A stretch of 64,000 bases of DNA from Cyclobacterium marinum DSM 745 (lineage in GTDB: Bacteria; Bacteroidota; Bacteroidia; Cytophagales; Cyclobacteriaceae), in contig NC_015914.1 in the NCBI RefSeq assembly GCF_000222485.1, forward strand, positions 1,550,001 to 1,614,000. Direction: 5' to 3'. Under the pieces are notes generated by a model that made no database searches, was not told the origin of the DNA, and worked only from the letters and a program-made list of their open reading frames with translations. The number at the start of each line of letters is the position of its first letter. Positions within the stretch are counted from its first letter, which is position 1. Positions 43,873 to 53,556 of the stretch are shown here, piece by piece. The translations under genes were made by a program, and so were the position numbers.

Positions 43873-44457
43873 TTAATAGTTCTCAAAAAGGGTGATCCCA
43901 CCGGGATGTATACAGCCATCCAAGGGAATATCGTGTGGTTCATGAGGTAATTCTTCTGACATGGGTGCATTGAAAGACAGTCCGATTTTCATCACATCCT
44001 CACTTAATTCTTTAAAAAACCTATCATAAAACCCCAATCCATAACCAATTCTATTTCCTCTTGAATCTATACCTAATAAAGGTACAAATACCAATTCCAC
44101 AATCTTTGGATCATCCATCAAAACCGGATCTTTTGGTACAGGGATGCCCAGCTTATCATTTTCATAAACTGTTTTCGGAGTCAATTTCACAGTAGCCATT
44201 TTTTGTGCATGGTGAACAGTAATGGAACTGTACACATGGTAATTTAGGTCAAATAAAGATTGCAATAATGATACCGTATTTACCTCCAGAAGTTTTTTTA
44301 TAGGTAAAAACAAATGAACATGCCTGATCTTGGGAAATTGCTTTAAGAATAATAAGCAATTTGAAGTTATCTGTTGGGAGTAGGCTTCCCGCTCTTCCAT
44401 CCCCAATGCTTGGCGGCTAGTTCTGAGTTGCTTTCTTAATACTTCTTTTGTCACCAT
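43873..44457 (-). CDS. 5-formyltetrahydrofolate cyclo-ligase
   Basis: 194 residues, the family length. It converts 5-formyl-THF to 5,10-methenyl-THF with ATP. The N-terminal KEVLRKQLRTSRQAL helix and the C-terminal GIDSRGNRIGYGLGFYDRF motif (substrate and ATP binding) are typical. Its start lies 41 bases inside the 3' end of bshC on the same strand; the N-terminal sequence matches the family, so the overlap seems real. Confidence 0.92.
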   Translation of the reverse strand: MVTKEVLRKQLRTSRQALGMEEREAYSQQITSNCLLFLKQFPKIRHVHLFLPIKKLLEVNTVSLLQSLFDLNYHVYSSITVHHAQKMATVKLTPKTVYENDKLGIPVPKDPVLMDDPKIVELVFVPLLGIDSRGNRIGYGLGFYDRFFKELSEDVMKIGLSFNAPMSEELPHEPHDIPLDGCIHPGGITLFENY

Positions 44458-46012
44458 TTTCCTTCAGAAGAATAAAATCAAAGTTTAAGGGGTCAAAGGT
44501 ATCAAAAAGGTCCTTTATAAATTCCGGGTTACCTAAATAGAACTCTAGAAAGTTGATTTTCCTTTCTTGCAAAGTTCCTTGTGGGAATAGCTCCTTTTTA
44601 ATCTCAGCTATTTGCTGAATGGCTGTAGCTTTCTTTCTTTCCTCCGCTTTGCGAAATTTCGTGGCCACCTGGTCTAAAATTCTTTCATTGCGCTTATGAG
44701 CTGCCTTAACTGCATAAGTCAAAGTGGCGTCCATGTCTTGAGACTTTTCTGCTAAAGCTTTATAGATATCATTTAATTTATCTCTTTCCTCAATCAATTC
44801 AAGGTCTTGATCGGAATTCTCTTTTACATATTTAATCCGCAAATCATCAAAAGGAAGGAACAATTCCTTCTCTTCCAGCCTAAGTTTATTCATTTTACGC
44901 TGCAAGGGGGATGTCAAAATCATTGCAAAGTTTCTCGGTAGTAAAAATGGGTAATCTACCGAATAATGCGCAAAAACATTTTTTAGTTGAAACCAATAAG
45001 CCACTTCCGCAGGCCCACCTAAATAGGCTATGTTGGGTAAAATCACCTCTTGGTAAAGCGGGCGCATGACTACATTGGGGCTAAAATTCTCCGGTTTTTG
45101 CTCTATTAATGCTGTCATTTCTGCTTCATCCCACTTGTTTTTACCATCATGGGTTTCAAAAAATCCATTATTTAAAATCAACCTTTCCCTACGGCCCTTT
45201 TCCATATAAAAGAAATTAATTTCTCTAGGAAAAATTTGAGTGGAATAGCCGGCTTTCTCCAAGGCGCTATTACAATCATTCACTAGATTATTGGCCGTAG
45301 CGTTCAGTATGTCATCCTTGATGACAGGCACAAACAATTGCTTCAACTCTTTTTCATTGGCATCAATGATAACCAGTCCCCTGTCTGCAAATAAATGATG
45401 CACATATTTCCTGACAGCCTCCTTCAAAAACTTATTTTGGGTATAAGCAGTTTTAAAAAACTCAGGAAGAAAGTGTAATTCTCCTATTAATTTTTTTAAA
45501 GATTCATCTAAAACAAATTCCCCAACAGCACCTGTTTGGTCGGTTTGCCATTCATAATTCTTTCCGTCAAAATAAAAATGGTTGATCTCGGCAAAATCAT
45601 GATCTTCTGTGGCCATCCAATATACCGGAACAAAATGGTAATCCGGATTTTCCTTGTTAAGCTTATCTGCCAGGGCAATGGTAGAAATTATCTTATAGAT
45701 AAAATAGGAAGGGCCGGTCATCAAGTTTAATTGATGTCCGGTCGTTACAGTAAAAGTATTGACTTGATTTAGTTGCTGAATATTTGCCTTAACCTTAGCC
45801 CCTTCAAATCCTTCATATTGCTTTTCCAGAACCCTAACTAGCCTACTTCTTTTTTCCTGTTCAAAATGCTTCTGAGGCAATGACTTTTTAAATTGCTCTA
45901 AATCCGGAAAATCCTTATAAAACTGTTTTACTGACTCCTTTTTATGAATATAATCTAAAAAAAGGGATGAAAACAGGCCGGTACAGGCCGGATCTAAGCT
46001 GGACTTTAACAT
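44417..46012 (-). CDS. bshC: Bacillithiol biosynthesis cysteine-adding enzyme
   Basis: 531 residues. The family hallmarks are VTTGHQLNLMTGPSYFIYK (about 92-111), VYWMATEDHDFAEINHF (about 130), and the coiled-coil-rich C-terminal part (about 400-480). BshC adds cysteine to glucosamine-malate to finish bacillithiol, the low-molecular-weight thiol of Firmicutes and many Bacteroidota. bshA and bshB are not in the window. It is the first gene of a minus-strand unit with the 5-FCL gene and the barrel protein. Confidence 0.93.
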   Translation of the reverse strand: MLKSSLDPACTGLFSSLFLDYIHKKESVKQFYKDFPDLEQFKKSLPQKHFEQEKRSRLVRVLEKQYEGFEGAKVKANIQQLNQVNTFTVTTGHQLNLMTGPSYFIYKIISTIALADKLNKENPDYHFVPVYWMATEDHDFAEINHFYFDGKNYEWQTDQTGAVGEFVLDESLKKLIGELHFLPEFFKTAYTQNKFLKEAVRKYVHHLFADRGLVIIDANEKELKQLFVPVIKDDILNATANNLVNDCNSALEKAGYSTQIFPREINFFYMEKGRRERLILNNGFFETHDGKNKWDEAEMTALIEQKPENFSPNVVMRPLYQEVILPNIAYLGGPAEVAYWFQLKNVFAHYSVDYPFLLPRNFAMILTSPLQRKMNKLRLEEKELFLPFDDLRIKYVKENSDQDLELIEERDKLNDIYKALAEKSQDMDATLTYAVKAAHKRNERILDQVATKFRKAEERKKATAIQQIAEIKKELFPQGTLQERKINFLEFYLGNPEFIKDLFDTFDPLNFDFILLKENGDKRSIKKATQN

Positions 46013-46389
46013 AAAGAATGTAATTTCAATTTTTATACAAGGCAGGTATCGAAACCATTAAAACGGGCAAAGGGTTAGTAAAGTTCACCTAAATCACCGC
46101 CAAACGGGTAGGCAAGTTATACATTTTTTCAAAAATTCTGTAACAATAAACCTGCAGACGCTTTGTAATTTTGAGCTTTAAACTCAGATTATGTAATAGG
46201 ATTTGTGAGGGTCTGTCCGGTGTTTACGGAAAGTGTTGCAATCGCAAGAACAATAAGGCGATTTGGATATTTTAGCATAGCACAGCTACGGTGAAATATC
46301 CAAACAGCAACGAAGTAGCTGATTTTGAAGCGATTTCAGCACCTAATTGATTTTCTATTGCCTATTTCGAATTAAACTAGCATTCTATC
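46013..46389. other. Intergenic region between bshC and copA containing the best repeat copy
   Basis: 377 bases. The first 220 hold no recognised signal. From 46236 to 46372 it carries the longest copy of the dispersed repeat, including a strong hairpin at 46263-46303. The copA start follows after 17 bases. Confidence 0.6.
46236..46372 (+). repeat. Dispersed intergenic repeat, longest copy
   Basis: It starts with TTGCAATCG, continues through a 41-base hairpin, then AGCAACGAAGTAGCTGATTT, GAAGCGATTTCAGCACCTAA and an ending TTGATTTTCTATTGCC with TTCGAATTAAA. The copy at 52068-52173 matches the front and middle; the copy at 32554-32601 matches the middle and end. Confidence 0.75.
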
Positions 46390-48588
46390 ATGAGCAAGAC
46401 AATTGAAGTACCTATTTCCGGAATGAGTTGCGCTGCCTGTGCTGTCAGCGTGGAATCTATGCTAAAAGAAACCAAGGGCATACAATCTGCAAGTGTGAAT
46501 TATGCCAACCAGTCTGCTATTATTTCTTTAGAAAAAGAAGGGATGGACCTTTCTGAGGCCAAGAAAAATATTCAATCCATTGGCTATGATTTATTAATAG
46601 ACATTAATAAGCCGGAAGACTTGGAAGCAATTAAGGAGGCTGAATTAAAGGAGCTGAAAAAGAAAACCCTTTATTCAGGAATATTGGCATTTCCTGTCTT
46701 CCTAATTGGGATGTTTTGGCCCGAGATCCCTTATGCCAATGTAATCATGTGGGCTTTGACCACTCCAATATTGGTGTTATTTGGAAATGCTTTTTTTATC
46801 AATGCTTACAAGCAAATCAAGAAGGGAAATACCAATATGGACACCTTGGTCTCGTTAAGTACAGGAGTAGCCTACCTCTACAGTTCTTTCAATACCTTTT
46901 TTCCGGATTGGCTGGAATCCCGAGGAATGACCCCACATGTTTACTTTGAAGCAGCTGCCGTTATCATCTTTTTTATTTTGCTGGGAAGATTGATGGAAAC
47001 GAGAGCAAAAGCTGGCACTTCTGAGGCCTTAAAAAATCTTATCGGACTTCAACCCACAGATTTAACAGTCATTAGAGAAGGGAAAGCGATCCAAATGAAT
47101 GTCTCAGAAGTTTTGCCCGGGGAAACTATCTTAGTCAAACCGGGGCAAAAAATCCCTTTAGATGGCATACTAACACAGGGGCAATCCTTTGTGGATGAAA
47201 GCATGCTCACCGGAGAACCTTTGGCCGTAGAAAAAAACAATGGTGATACCGTGTATGCCGGAACCATTAACCAGAGTGGGAGCTTTGAATTTAAGTCCAA
47301 CAAAAGCAAATCAGAAACCTTACTTTCCAGCATAATCGCCAGGGTTAAGCAAGCTCAAGGTTCTAAAGCACCCATTCAGAAAACTGTGGATAAGGTCACA
47401 AAAATATTTGTCCCCACCGTTTTGGCGATCTCTCTGGTTACTTTTATTGTTTGGTCATTAAGTGGGGCAGAGGATGCCGTTTTGAGGGGAATGCTTTCAG
47501 CCATTACCGTCCTTGTAATTGCTTGCCCTTGCGCCCTTGGACTTGCAACACCTACAGCCATAATGGTGGGAATCGGAAAAGCTGCTTCCTTAGGTATTTT
47601 GGTTAGAGATGCTGAAAGCCTAGAAAACGGTAAGAAAATTGACTGCTTAATTCTAGACAAAACCGGCACTATTACGGAAGGTAAGCCTAGTGTTCAAAAA
47701 GTAATTTGGAAGTCAGGTGTAGACGAAAAGCCCATGGGCACAGTCTTTAGAGCACTGGAAGAAAAAAGCGAGCATCCATTGGCTGCAGCCATTACAGAAC
47801 ATTTCTCTAAAGAGAAAGCAATAGGTGAGCTAACAGGATTCAAAACCTTTACCGGAAAAGGTGTGATGGCAGAATACAAGGGAGAGCAATATGCTATCGG
47901 AAATATAAAATGGTTAAAGACATTGGGTATTACTATCGAACAACACTTGTCACAATCAGCTGATGAATTGCTTGAGCAGGGCAATATTGTAGTCTACATG
48001 TCCAAAGGAGAAGAAGTTGTAGGAATCGTTTCCATCGCTGATAAGCTAAGGGCAACATCTAAAGCAGCCATTGCTCAACTTAATAAAATGGGTATTGCTG
48101 TTCACATGCTGACCGGAGATCAAGAAAAAACAGCTTCAAACATCGCTAAAAAAGTAGGAATTACCCATTTCCGAAGCGGTTTACTCCCTCAAGACAAAGG
48201 GCAATACATAAAAAAATTGCAGAAAGCCGGACACAAGGTAGGCATGACGGGGGATGGTATCAATGACAGTGAGGCATTGGTTTTGGCTGATTTAGGTATA
48301 GCCATGGGAGGAGGGACTGACATTGCCATGGAAACCGCTCAGGTTACACTGATACATGCCGACCTTATGGCCATACCTGATTTATTAAAACTAAGTAAGA
48401 ATACAGTTGCCACCATCCGGCAAAATCTGTTTTGGGCCTTTATTTACAATATCATTGGCATACCCATTGCTGCCGGATTGTTGTATCCAATATCCGGTTT
48501 TCTGCTCAATCCTATGATCGCCGGCTCAGCAATGGCACTTAGTTCCCTATCGGTGGTAGGTAATAGTTTGCGGTTGAAGTACAGTTAA
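46390..48588 (+). CDS. copA: Copper-translocating P1B-type ATPase
   Basis: 732 residues. An N-terminal HMA domain carries GMSCAAC, with Cys14 and Cys17 binding copper. The TGES-like actuator motif appears as LTGEP, the membrane metal site as [11 protein letters not shown] (CPC), the phosphorylation site as DKTGT, and [12 protein letters not shown] closes the P domain. The CPC plus HMA combination indicates monovalent copper (or silver) export from the cytoplasm. A small HMA protein follows 90 bases downstream as the likely partner chaperone. No copper-responsive regulator gene is adjacent. Confidence 0.93.
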   Translation: MSKTIEVPISGMSCAACAVSVESMLKETKGIQSASVNYANQSAIISLEKEGMDLSEAKKNIQSIGYDLLIDINKPEDLEAIKEAELKELKKKTLYSGILAFPVFLIGMFWPEIPYANVIMWALTTPILVLFGNAFFINAYKQIKKGNTNMDTLVSLSTGVAYLYSSFNTFFPDWLESRGMTPHVYFEAAAVIIFFILLGRLMETRAKAGTSEALKNLIGLQPTDLTVIREGKAIQMNVSEVLPGETILVKPGQKIPLDGILTQGQSFVDESMLTGEPLAVEKNNGDTVYAGTINQSGSFEFKSNKSKSETLLSSIIARVKQAQGSKAPIQKTVDKVTKIFVPTVLAISLVTFIVWSLSGAEDAVLRGMLSAITVLVIACPCALGLATPTAIMVGIGKAASLGILVRDAESLENGKKIDCLILDKTGTITEGKPSVQKVIWKSGVDEKPMGTVFRALEEKSEHPLAAAITEHFSKEKAIGELTGFKTFTGKGVMAEYKGEQYAIGNIKWLKTLGITIEQHLSQSADELLEQGNIVVYMSKGEEVVGIVSIADKLRATSKAAIAQLNKMGIAVHMLTGDQEKTASNIAKKVGITHFRSGLLPQDKGQYIKKLQKAGHKVGMTGDGINDSEALVLADLGIAMGGGTDIAMETAQVTLIHADLMAIPDLLKLSKNTVATIRQNLFWAFIYNIIGIPIAAGLLYPISGFLLNPMIAGSAMALSSLSVVGNSLRLKYS

Positions 48589-48678
48589 TGGATGATCAAT
48601 TATAACTAATAAACTGAACAGCTAGGCTGGCCTATTAAATGAAAATTGTCATAATAATAAAATCAAAGATTAATCAAT

Positions 48679-48885
48679 ATGGACAAGCAAATAAAATTTA
48701 AAACGAATGTAAAATGTGGCGCATGTGTTGCGGGCATTACCCCGGCAATGGACAATTTAAAAGCAAAACATTGGGAAGTTGATTTAACCTCTCCAGATAG
48801 AATATTAACTGTGCAAGGAGAAATAAAGCCGGAAGAAATAAAAGCAGCACTTGATCGATCGGGCTATAAAGGTGAATCAATTTGA
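48679..48885 (+). CDS. HMA-domain copper chaperone-like protein
   Basis: 68 residues, one heavy-metal-associated ferredoxin-like domain. The metal site is CGAC (Cys13, Cys16) in NVKCGACVAGI, lacking the usual Met-x-Cys (MxCxxC) start, so it is an atypical CopZ-like form. It directly follows copA, consistent with delivering copper to the pump. The downstream M16 peptidase starts 50 bases later and may share the transcript. Confidence 0.85.
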   Translation: MDKQIKFKTNVKCGACVAGITPAMDNLKAKHWEVDLTSPDRILTVQGEIKPEEIKAALDRSGYKGESI

Positions 48886-48935
48886 TTGAAAGGATACAGG
48901 ATGGGTAGAAAATTTATTACTTTTGCCTCTATTCT

Positions 48936-50198
48936 ATGATCAACTATAAATCTTTTACTCTGGACAATGGACTTCAGGTACTGGTCCATGAAGACCATTC
49001 TTCAGAAATGGCTGTGGTCAACCTTTTGTATAAGGTAGGTTCCAGGAATGAGGAATCGGGTAAATCCGGTTTAGCTCATTACTTTGAGCACCTTATGTTT
49101 TCGGGTTCCAAAAATATACCTGAATTCGACACTGCCTTAGAAAAAGTTGGAGGTGAATGCAATGCATTTACCAACACTGATATCACCAACTTTTACATTA
49201 CCCTTCCTGCAATTAACCTGGATACAGCCCTTTGGCTGGAATCAGACCGGATGCGTTTTCTTAACCTGAAAGAAAAGCCAATCAACACCCAAAAACAAGT
49301 GGTGATTGAGGAGTTCAAGCAACGGTACCTCAATCAACCTTATGGGGATGCTATGCATCATGTGAGACAGCTGGCTTTTAAAAATCACCCTTACCGCTGG
49401 CCTACCATCGGCGAAAAAATAGCAGACATAGAAGGAGTGCAAAAGAAAGAGTTGCAGGACTTTTATGAGCAAAACTACGCCCCGGACAATGCCGTCCTTT
49501 GCATTGCGGGAAAGGTCGATTTTGAGACGGTAAAGGGAAAGGTAAAGCATTGGTTTGATGAAATACCAAGAGGGAAGGCAGTACCAAAAACGATCCCCAC
49601 AGAGCCCATACAAGACTGTATAAGGAGAAAGCAAGTTTTTGCCAATGTCCCCACAGAGGCTTTGTACAAAGTGTATAAGATCCCAGGAAGACTAGAAAAA
49701 AATTACCTAACATGTGATCTTATTTCTGACATATTGGGATTTGGAAGATCATCTTTATTGGAAAAGAGATTGATAAAAAACTCCTCTCTCTTTGCCAATT
49801 GTCAAGCCTATGTTCTTGGCAATATCGACCCGGGATTATTAGTGATCACGGGAAAAATGGAGAAAGGTGTTGCTGCCGAAGACGCTGAAAAAGAATTGGA
49901 CAAAACGCTTGAAAGCTTTAAAAATGAGCCAATAGACCCAACAAATCTTCAAAAAATTAAAAACCAAGCAGAGGCCATGCAGACCTATGAATCCGTTTCC
50001 CTCCTTGGAAGGGCCATGAAATTGGCCTATTATGCTTATTTGGGAGATCCATTGCTAATGAATGCTGAGTTTGATCGAAAAATGGCGATTACAGTAGAGG
50101 AAATCCAATTGGCTACAAGGAAGTACTTAAGAGACGAACTTGCCTCTGTAGTCTATTATAAGTGTGCGCCTAACAATGGCTCGACAGAAAACCTTTAA
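48936..50198 (+). CDS. M16-family zinc metallopeptidase
   Basis: 420 residues. The inverted zinc motif HxxEH is present as HYFEHLMFSGS (about residue 49-53), with the distal glutamate expected in the 120s (VVIEEFKQRY). A C-terminal non-catalytic half (about 200-400) completes a single PqqL/mitochondrial-processing-peptidase-like subunit. There is no signal peptide, so cytoplasmic or unconventional localisation is possible. It is followed 11 bases later by ispF and then mnmD in a probable operon. Confidence 0.88.
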   Translation: MINYKSFTLDNGLQVLVHEDHSSEMAVVNLLYKVGSRNEESGKSGLAHYFEHLMFSGSKNIPEFDTALEKVGGECNAFTNTDITNFYITLPAINLDTALWLESDRMRFLNLKEKPINTQKQVVIEEFKQRYLNQPYGDAMHHVRQLAFKNHPYRWPTIGEKIADIEGVQKKELQDFYEQNYAPDNAVLCIAGKVDFETVKGKVKHWFDEIPRGKAVPKTIPTEPIQDCIRRKQVFANVPTEALYKVYKIPGRLEKNYLTCDLISDILGFGRSSLLEKRLIKNSSLFANCQAYVLGNIDPGLLVITGKMEKGVAAEDAEKELDKTLESFKNEPIDPTNLQKIKNQAEAMQTYESVSLLGRAMKLAYYAYLGDPLLMNAEFDRKMAITVEEIQLATRKYLRDELASVVYYKCAPNNGSTENL

Positions 50199-50209
50199 AA
50201 CAATAAAAT

Positions 50210-50689
50210 ATGAGTGCTTTTCGCATTGGATTTGGATACGATGTTCACCAATTAAAAGAAGGTGAAGAATTTTGGTTAGGAGGAATAGTGATTCCTCATA
50301 GCAAAGGAGCAGTTGGCCATTCAGATGCTGACGTGCTTATTCATGTAATCTGCGATGCTCTGTTGGGTGCAGCTAACTTAAGGGATATTGGATATCATTT
50401 CTCTGATCAAGATCCTCAATACAAAGGAATTGACAGTAAGATTTTGCTCAAAGAGGTCATGGCTCTATTGAATAAGGAAGGTTATCAAATAGGAAACCTT
50501 GATGTAACCATCTGTTTGCAACAACCAAAAATCAACCCTCATATTCCTGCCATGAAGGCCTGCCTAGCTGAGGTAATGAATATCGAAGCCAATAAATTAT
50601 CCTTGAAGGCTACAACTACAGAGCGTTTGGGATTTGTAGGTCGAGAAGAAGGTGTCTCTGCCTACTGCGTTGCATTAATCCACCCATAA
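50210..50689 (+). CDS. ispF: 2-C-methyl-D-erythritol 2,4-cyclodiphosphate synthase
   Basis: 159 residues, the normal length. It forms the cyclic diphosphate of the MEP isoprenoid pathway with loss of CMP. The metal ligands are visible as Asp11 and His13 (GYDVH) and His45 (SDADVLIH region), and the TTTERLGFVGREEG signature is near the C-terminus. The enzyme is a trimer. It sits between the M16 peptidase and mnmD genes (11-base gaps on both sides), so it is co-transcribed. Confidence 0.95.
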   Translation: MSAFRIGFGYDVHQLKEGEEFWLGGIVIPHSKGAVGHSDADVLIHVICDALLGAANLRDIGYHFSDQDPQYKGIDSKILLKEVMALLNKEGYQIGNLDVTICLQQPKINPHIPAMKACLAEVMNIEANKLSLKATTTERLGFVGREEGVSAYCVALIHP

Positions 50690-50700
50690 ATAACCAAAAC

Positions 50701-51390
50701 ATGGAAAACCAGGAACCAAAAATCATAACCACAGAAGATGGCTCCCACTCCGTATACCTCCCTGCCATCAATGAAAGCTACCACTCTTCACATGGGGCTT
50801 ATAAAGAATCCATCCATGTTTTTTTCCTATATGGATTAGATGCTTGGTATGCCAGAAATAGAGGAAAGTTTCCTATTCGAATTTTTGAGGTAGGCTTCGG
50901 TACCGGCCTGAATGCCTGGCTAACTTTGATCTGGGCCGAACAAAACCAAGTTCCCGTACTTTACCATACCATAGAGCCATACCCCTTAGAGAAAGAGATT
51001 TACGAAGCGCTTAATTTCACGCAATTGGATGAAACCCTAACCCATTTCAACGGCTATTTCAAACGTCTTCACCAAATGAGCTGGGACAAGGGCATGCCTA
51101 TGACTGATTATTTCAACATTAAAAAAGAGAAGACTACCCTACAAGAGGTACAACTTTACCCCGCAGATTTGGTGTTTTTCGACGCTTTTTCTCCCAAAAA
51201 ACAACCGGAACTCTGGACTTTGGAAATGTTGAAAAAAATCGAAGACAGTATGAATCCTTCTGCTGCTTTTGTAACGTACTGTGCTGCAGGCCATCTCAAA
51301 AAAAACTTGCAATCCCTTGGCTTGAGCCTAGACGAAGTGCCCGGCCCTCCGGGAAAAAAAGAAATGACAAGAGGGTGGAAAAAAAGCTAA
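50701..51390 (+). CDS. mnmD: tRNA 5-methylaminomethyl-2-thiouridine methyltransferase (stand-alone MnmD)
   Basis: 229 residues. The DUF752/MnmC N-terminal methyltransferase pattern is visible: FEVGFGTGLNAWLTL (SAM motif I, about 60), FFDAFSPKKQPELWT (about 160), and TYCAAGHLKKNLQSLG. It methylates the nm5s2U wobble modification of tRNA; in many bacteria, as here, it lacks the FAD oxidase MnmC(o) domain. The next gene starts 16 bases inside its 3' end. Confidence 0.9.
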   Translation: MENQEPKIITTEDGSHSVYLPAINESYHSSHGAYKESIHVFFLYGLDAWYARNRGKFPIRIFEVGFGTGLNAWLTLIWAEQNQVPVLYHTIEPYPLEKEIYEALNFTQLDETLTHFNGYFKRLHQMSWDKGMPMTDYFNIKKEKTTLQEVQLYPADLVFFDAFSPKKQPELWTLEMLKKIEDSMNPSAAFVTYCAAGHLKKNLQSLGLSLDEVPGPPGKKEMTRGWKKS

Positions 51391-51923
51391 CTTTAAAAGG
51401 TTTTACAATTCTATTGGCCTATTATGTGCTTGCTGCAACCACTTTTGCTTGCAAGTCTGGGAGTGAAAAGTCATCCACAGAGAAGGATAATGAAAACGCA
51501 ATTGAACCAAGCACTGAAGTCATTCTTGCCCCTCAAAATAAAGAAGGTTTTCTTAAACTTTTTAAGGGAGACAGTACTATCCACCGTATACATCTCAATG
51601 ACAAAATTCTTTATGAAAGCCTTATACTGAAGGACAAAAGGATCTATAACTTCATTTTTCCACGCATAACTGATTCTTTCCTATTCGAGGACAAGTACTA
51701 CCTAAAAATAAGCTACCCAATTCCATTTAGCGGTACTATCGAAACAACGATTCCTGACTGTCCGGATTATGTACTCACCCCACTAGCGAATGGCATTCTT
51801 CAGGTAGTCATTTACAATGCACTGGATTTAAGGGCAGTTGATCTTAAGTTCAATTATCTCCCTTCGGAAAAAGACAGTTTGGTCAGTTCCGTATATCATT
51901 TCAAGCACATAATTTTTGATTAA
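51375..51923 (+). CDS. Hypothetical lipoprotein
   Basis: 182 residues starting at a GTG that overlaps mnmD by 16 bases; no internal Met offers a better start. The N-terminus is a lipoprotein signal with lipobox TFAC (Cys about 26). The mature part begins with a polar, Ser/Glu-rich linker, then a beta-rich region with no recognised family. Overlap with mnmD suggests translational coupling, though function is unrelated as far as can be seen. Confidence 0.7.
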   Translation: MEKKLTLKGFTILLAYYVLAATTFACKSGSEKSSTEKDNENAIEPSTEVILAPQNKEGFLKLFKGDSTIHRIHLNDKILYESLILKDKRIYNFIFPRITDSFLFEDKYYLKISYPIPFSGTIETTIPDCPDYVLTPLANGILQVVIYNALDLRAVDLKFNYLPSEKDSLVSSVYHFKHIIFD

Positions 51924-52325
51924 AAATAAACCTTGATCTGAGCCAATGGATCAAATATTTTAAGGAAGAATTATGCGTATAATAATTCAAAATCAGTATA
52001 ATTAACCTACCTTTTTACTTCTAGTGATTCAATTAGTAATTGGCTTTCCTAACTTTATCAGAGAGGGTTGTAATCGAGAGCAATCGAACTATTTAAGAAT
52101 TTTGTGCAGCATTACTAGGGTAAAATTAAAAGCAGAAAGAAGGGGCTGATTTTGAAGTGATTTCAACACCTAACAATGACCTTTATTTCTGTAGATCAGC
52201 TCTTATTCATTCACTAAAACCCTATATTAGAGGTGAGTTACAATTCTTTCCTAAGACCATTAGAGAAGTTCAGAAAACCCAATTGTCTTTTGGAATCATA
52301 ATTCAATAAATGACAAATAAACCCG
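51924..52325. other. Intergenic region containing a repeat copy
   Basis: About 400 bases between the lipoprotein and the VCBS gene. It carries the second-best dispersed repeat copy at 52068-52173. A weak TTGATC/GATCAA hairpin lies at about 51933-51954, without a T-run good enough to call a terminator. Confidence 0.5.
52068..52173 (+). repeat. Dispersed intergenic repeat, copy near 52.1 kb
   Basis: TTGTAATCG is followed by a hairpin with AATTTT (52098-52103) and AAAATT (52122-52127), then GGGGCTGATTTTGAAGTGAT and TTCAACACCTAA. Order and spacing match the copy at 46236-46372 (GATTTTGAAG core 80 vs 85 bases after TTGYAATCG). The end after CCTAA diverges. Confidence 0.7.
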
Positions 52326-52334
52326 GTGAAGATC

Positions 52335-53540
52335 ATGAAATATTTCACATCCATACTGACAAGTGCAATTTTGTACCTACTTATAATCGTAAATGTACAT
52401 GGCCAATCCATTACATTTGACAAACCTATTGATGTAAGTCAGGGTGTTGTATCCGGAGTCAGTGCTTTAGATGTTGCTGATTTGAATGGTGATGCCTTAA
52501 TGGACGTGATTGTACTTGAAGGAGGTGTCCACGCTGAAGGTCGTTTTACCTTAGCATGGTTTGAGCAAACAAAAAAGGGCAAATGGATAAAACATGATTT
52601 TAACATCCCAGTTAAATTTGACGATTTCATTGGTTCTGCACGATGCGACGACATGGACAATGATGGAGACATGGATTTGGTTTTCAGCAACGATGGCCAC
52701 GGTTCAGGTCCTATCAATGTCTATTTATTAATCAACCCGGGTAAAAAGAAGGTTTACAACCAATGGGAACATGCACTGATTTCAACCATCAATGGCTTCC
52801 ATGCCAATGACATGCGATTGGCAGACATGGATCAGAATGGGAAAAAAGATGTTATAATACGTCATAAAAATCCGGAATCGTTAAAGATCATCTTTCAGAA
52901 TAGAAATGAAGATTGGCAAACCAAGACTATCTATGAAGGGCAAGCGGGAGAAGGGTTGGCAGTTGGAGATATTAATAGGGATGGTATGCCTGATATTACC
53001 ATGACAGGACATTGGTTTAAGGCACCCAAAGACCCAAAAAACGATCAATTTATCAGATTTGATATTGAAGTGGGTTTTAAGGATGTGAATAAGGCTACCA
53101 AAGAGGAAGTTGGAGACATAAATAATGATGGCCGTCCGGATGTTTTACTATCTCCTGCCGAACATTTTAAAAAATATGGAGGCGAAAATTATGATCTGGC
53201 TTGGTACGAGTGCCCGCCCAATCCGGAAGAAGTAACAGCATGGAAAAAACATGTAGTCAAATCAGATTACAATAAGGCCCATTGCGCCAAACTCGCTGAT
53301 ATGGACAATGATGGAGATTTAGACATCATTTCTGCAGTGGCTTGGGATGACCGAGAAATAAGGATTTATATCAATGAAGGCGGTGAATTTCAAAGATCAA
53401 TCTTAGTAGCAAAAGGAAAAGGTATTTACTCAGGCGCAATAGCAGATATAGATGGAGATGGTGATTTAGACATTGTTGGGGAAGACAAGTACGCAACAGA
53501 TGCCAAACCCTGGCTATTCAGAAATCTGCTTATTAAATAA
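52335..53540 (+). CDS. Secreted VCBS/FG-GAP repeat protein
   Basis: 401 residues from the ATG at 52335 (a GTG three codons upstream is possible). The signal peptide ends near NVHG. At least five FG-GAP/VCBS repeats follow, each with a calcium-loop pattern such as DLNGDALMDV, DMDNDGDMDLVF, DINRDGMPDI, DINNDGRPDVLL, DMDNDGDLDI and DIDGDGDLDI. They form a beta-propeller, usually a binding or scaffold domain of exported proteins. No catalytic domain is seen. It is followed by the Tat-exported TIM-barrel gene 16 bases downstream, likely one operon. Confidence 0.88.
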   Translation: MKYFTSILTSAILYLLIIVNVHGQSITFDKPIDVSQGVVSGVSALDVADLNGDALMDVIVLEGGVHAEGRFTLAWFEQTKKGKWIKHDFNIPVKFDDFIGSARCDDMDNDGDMDLVFSNDGHGSGPINVYLLINPGKKKVYNQWEHALISTINGFHANDMRLADMDQNGKKDVIIRHKNPESLKIIFQNRNEDWQTKTIYEGQAGEGLAVGDINRDGMPDITMTGHWFKAPKDPKNDQFIRFDIEVGFKDVNKATKEEVGDINNDGRPDVLLSPAEHFKKYGGENYDLAWYECPPNPEEVTAWKKHVVKSDYNKAHCAKLADMDNDGDLDIISAVAWDDREIRIYINEGGEFQRSILVAKGKGIYSGAIADIDGDGDLDIVGEDKYATDAKPWLFRNLLIK

Positions 53541-53556
53541 TAAAAAATTTAGTATC

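Noticed and set aside
49242..49713. Several minus-strand Leu/Phe-rich frames antisense to the M16 peptidase gene
   Set aside because: They are shadow frames of a clear peptidase gene; the composition reflects codon complementarity.
51933..51954. TTGATC...GATCAA hairpin after the lipoprotein gene
   Set aside because: Six base pairs without a proper T-run; too weak to call a terminator.
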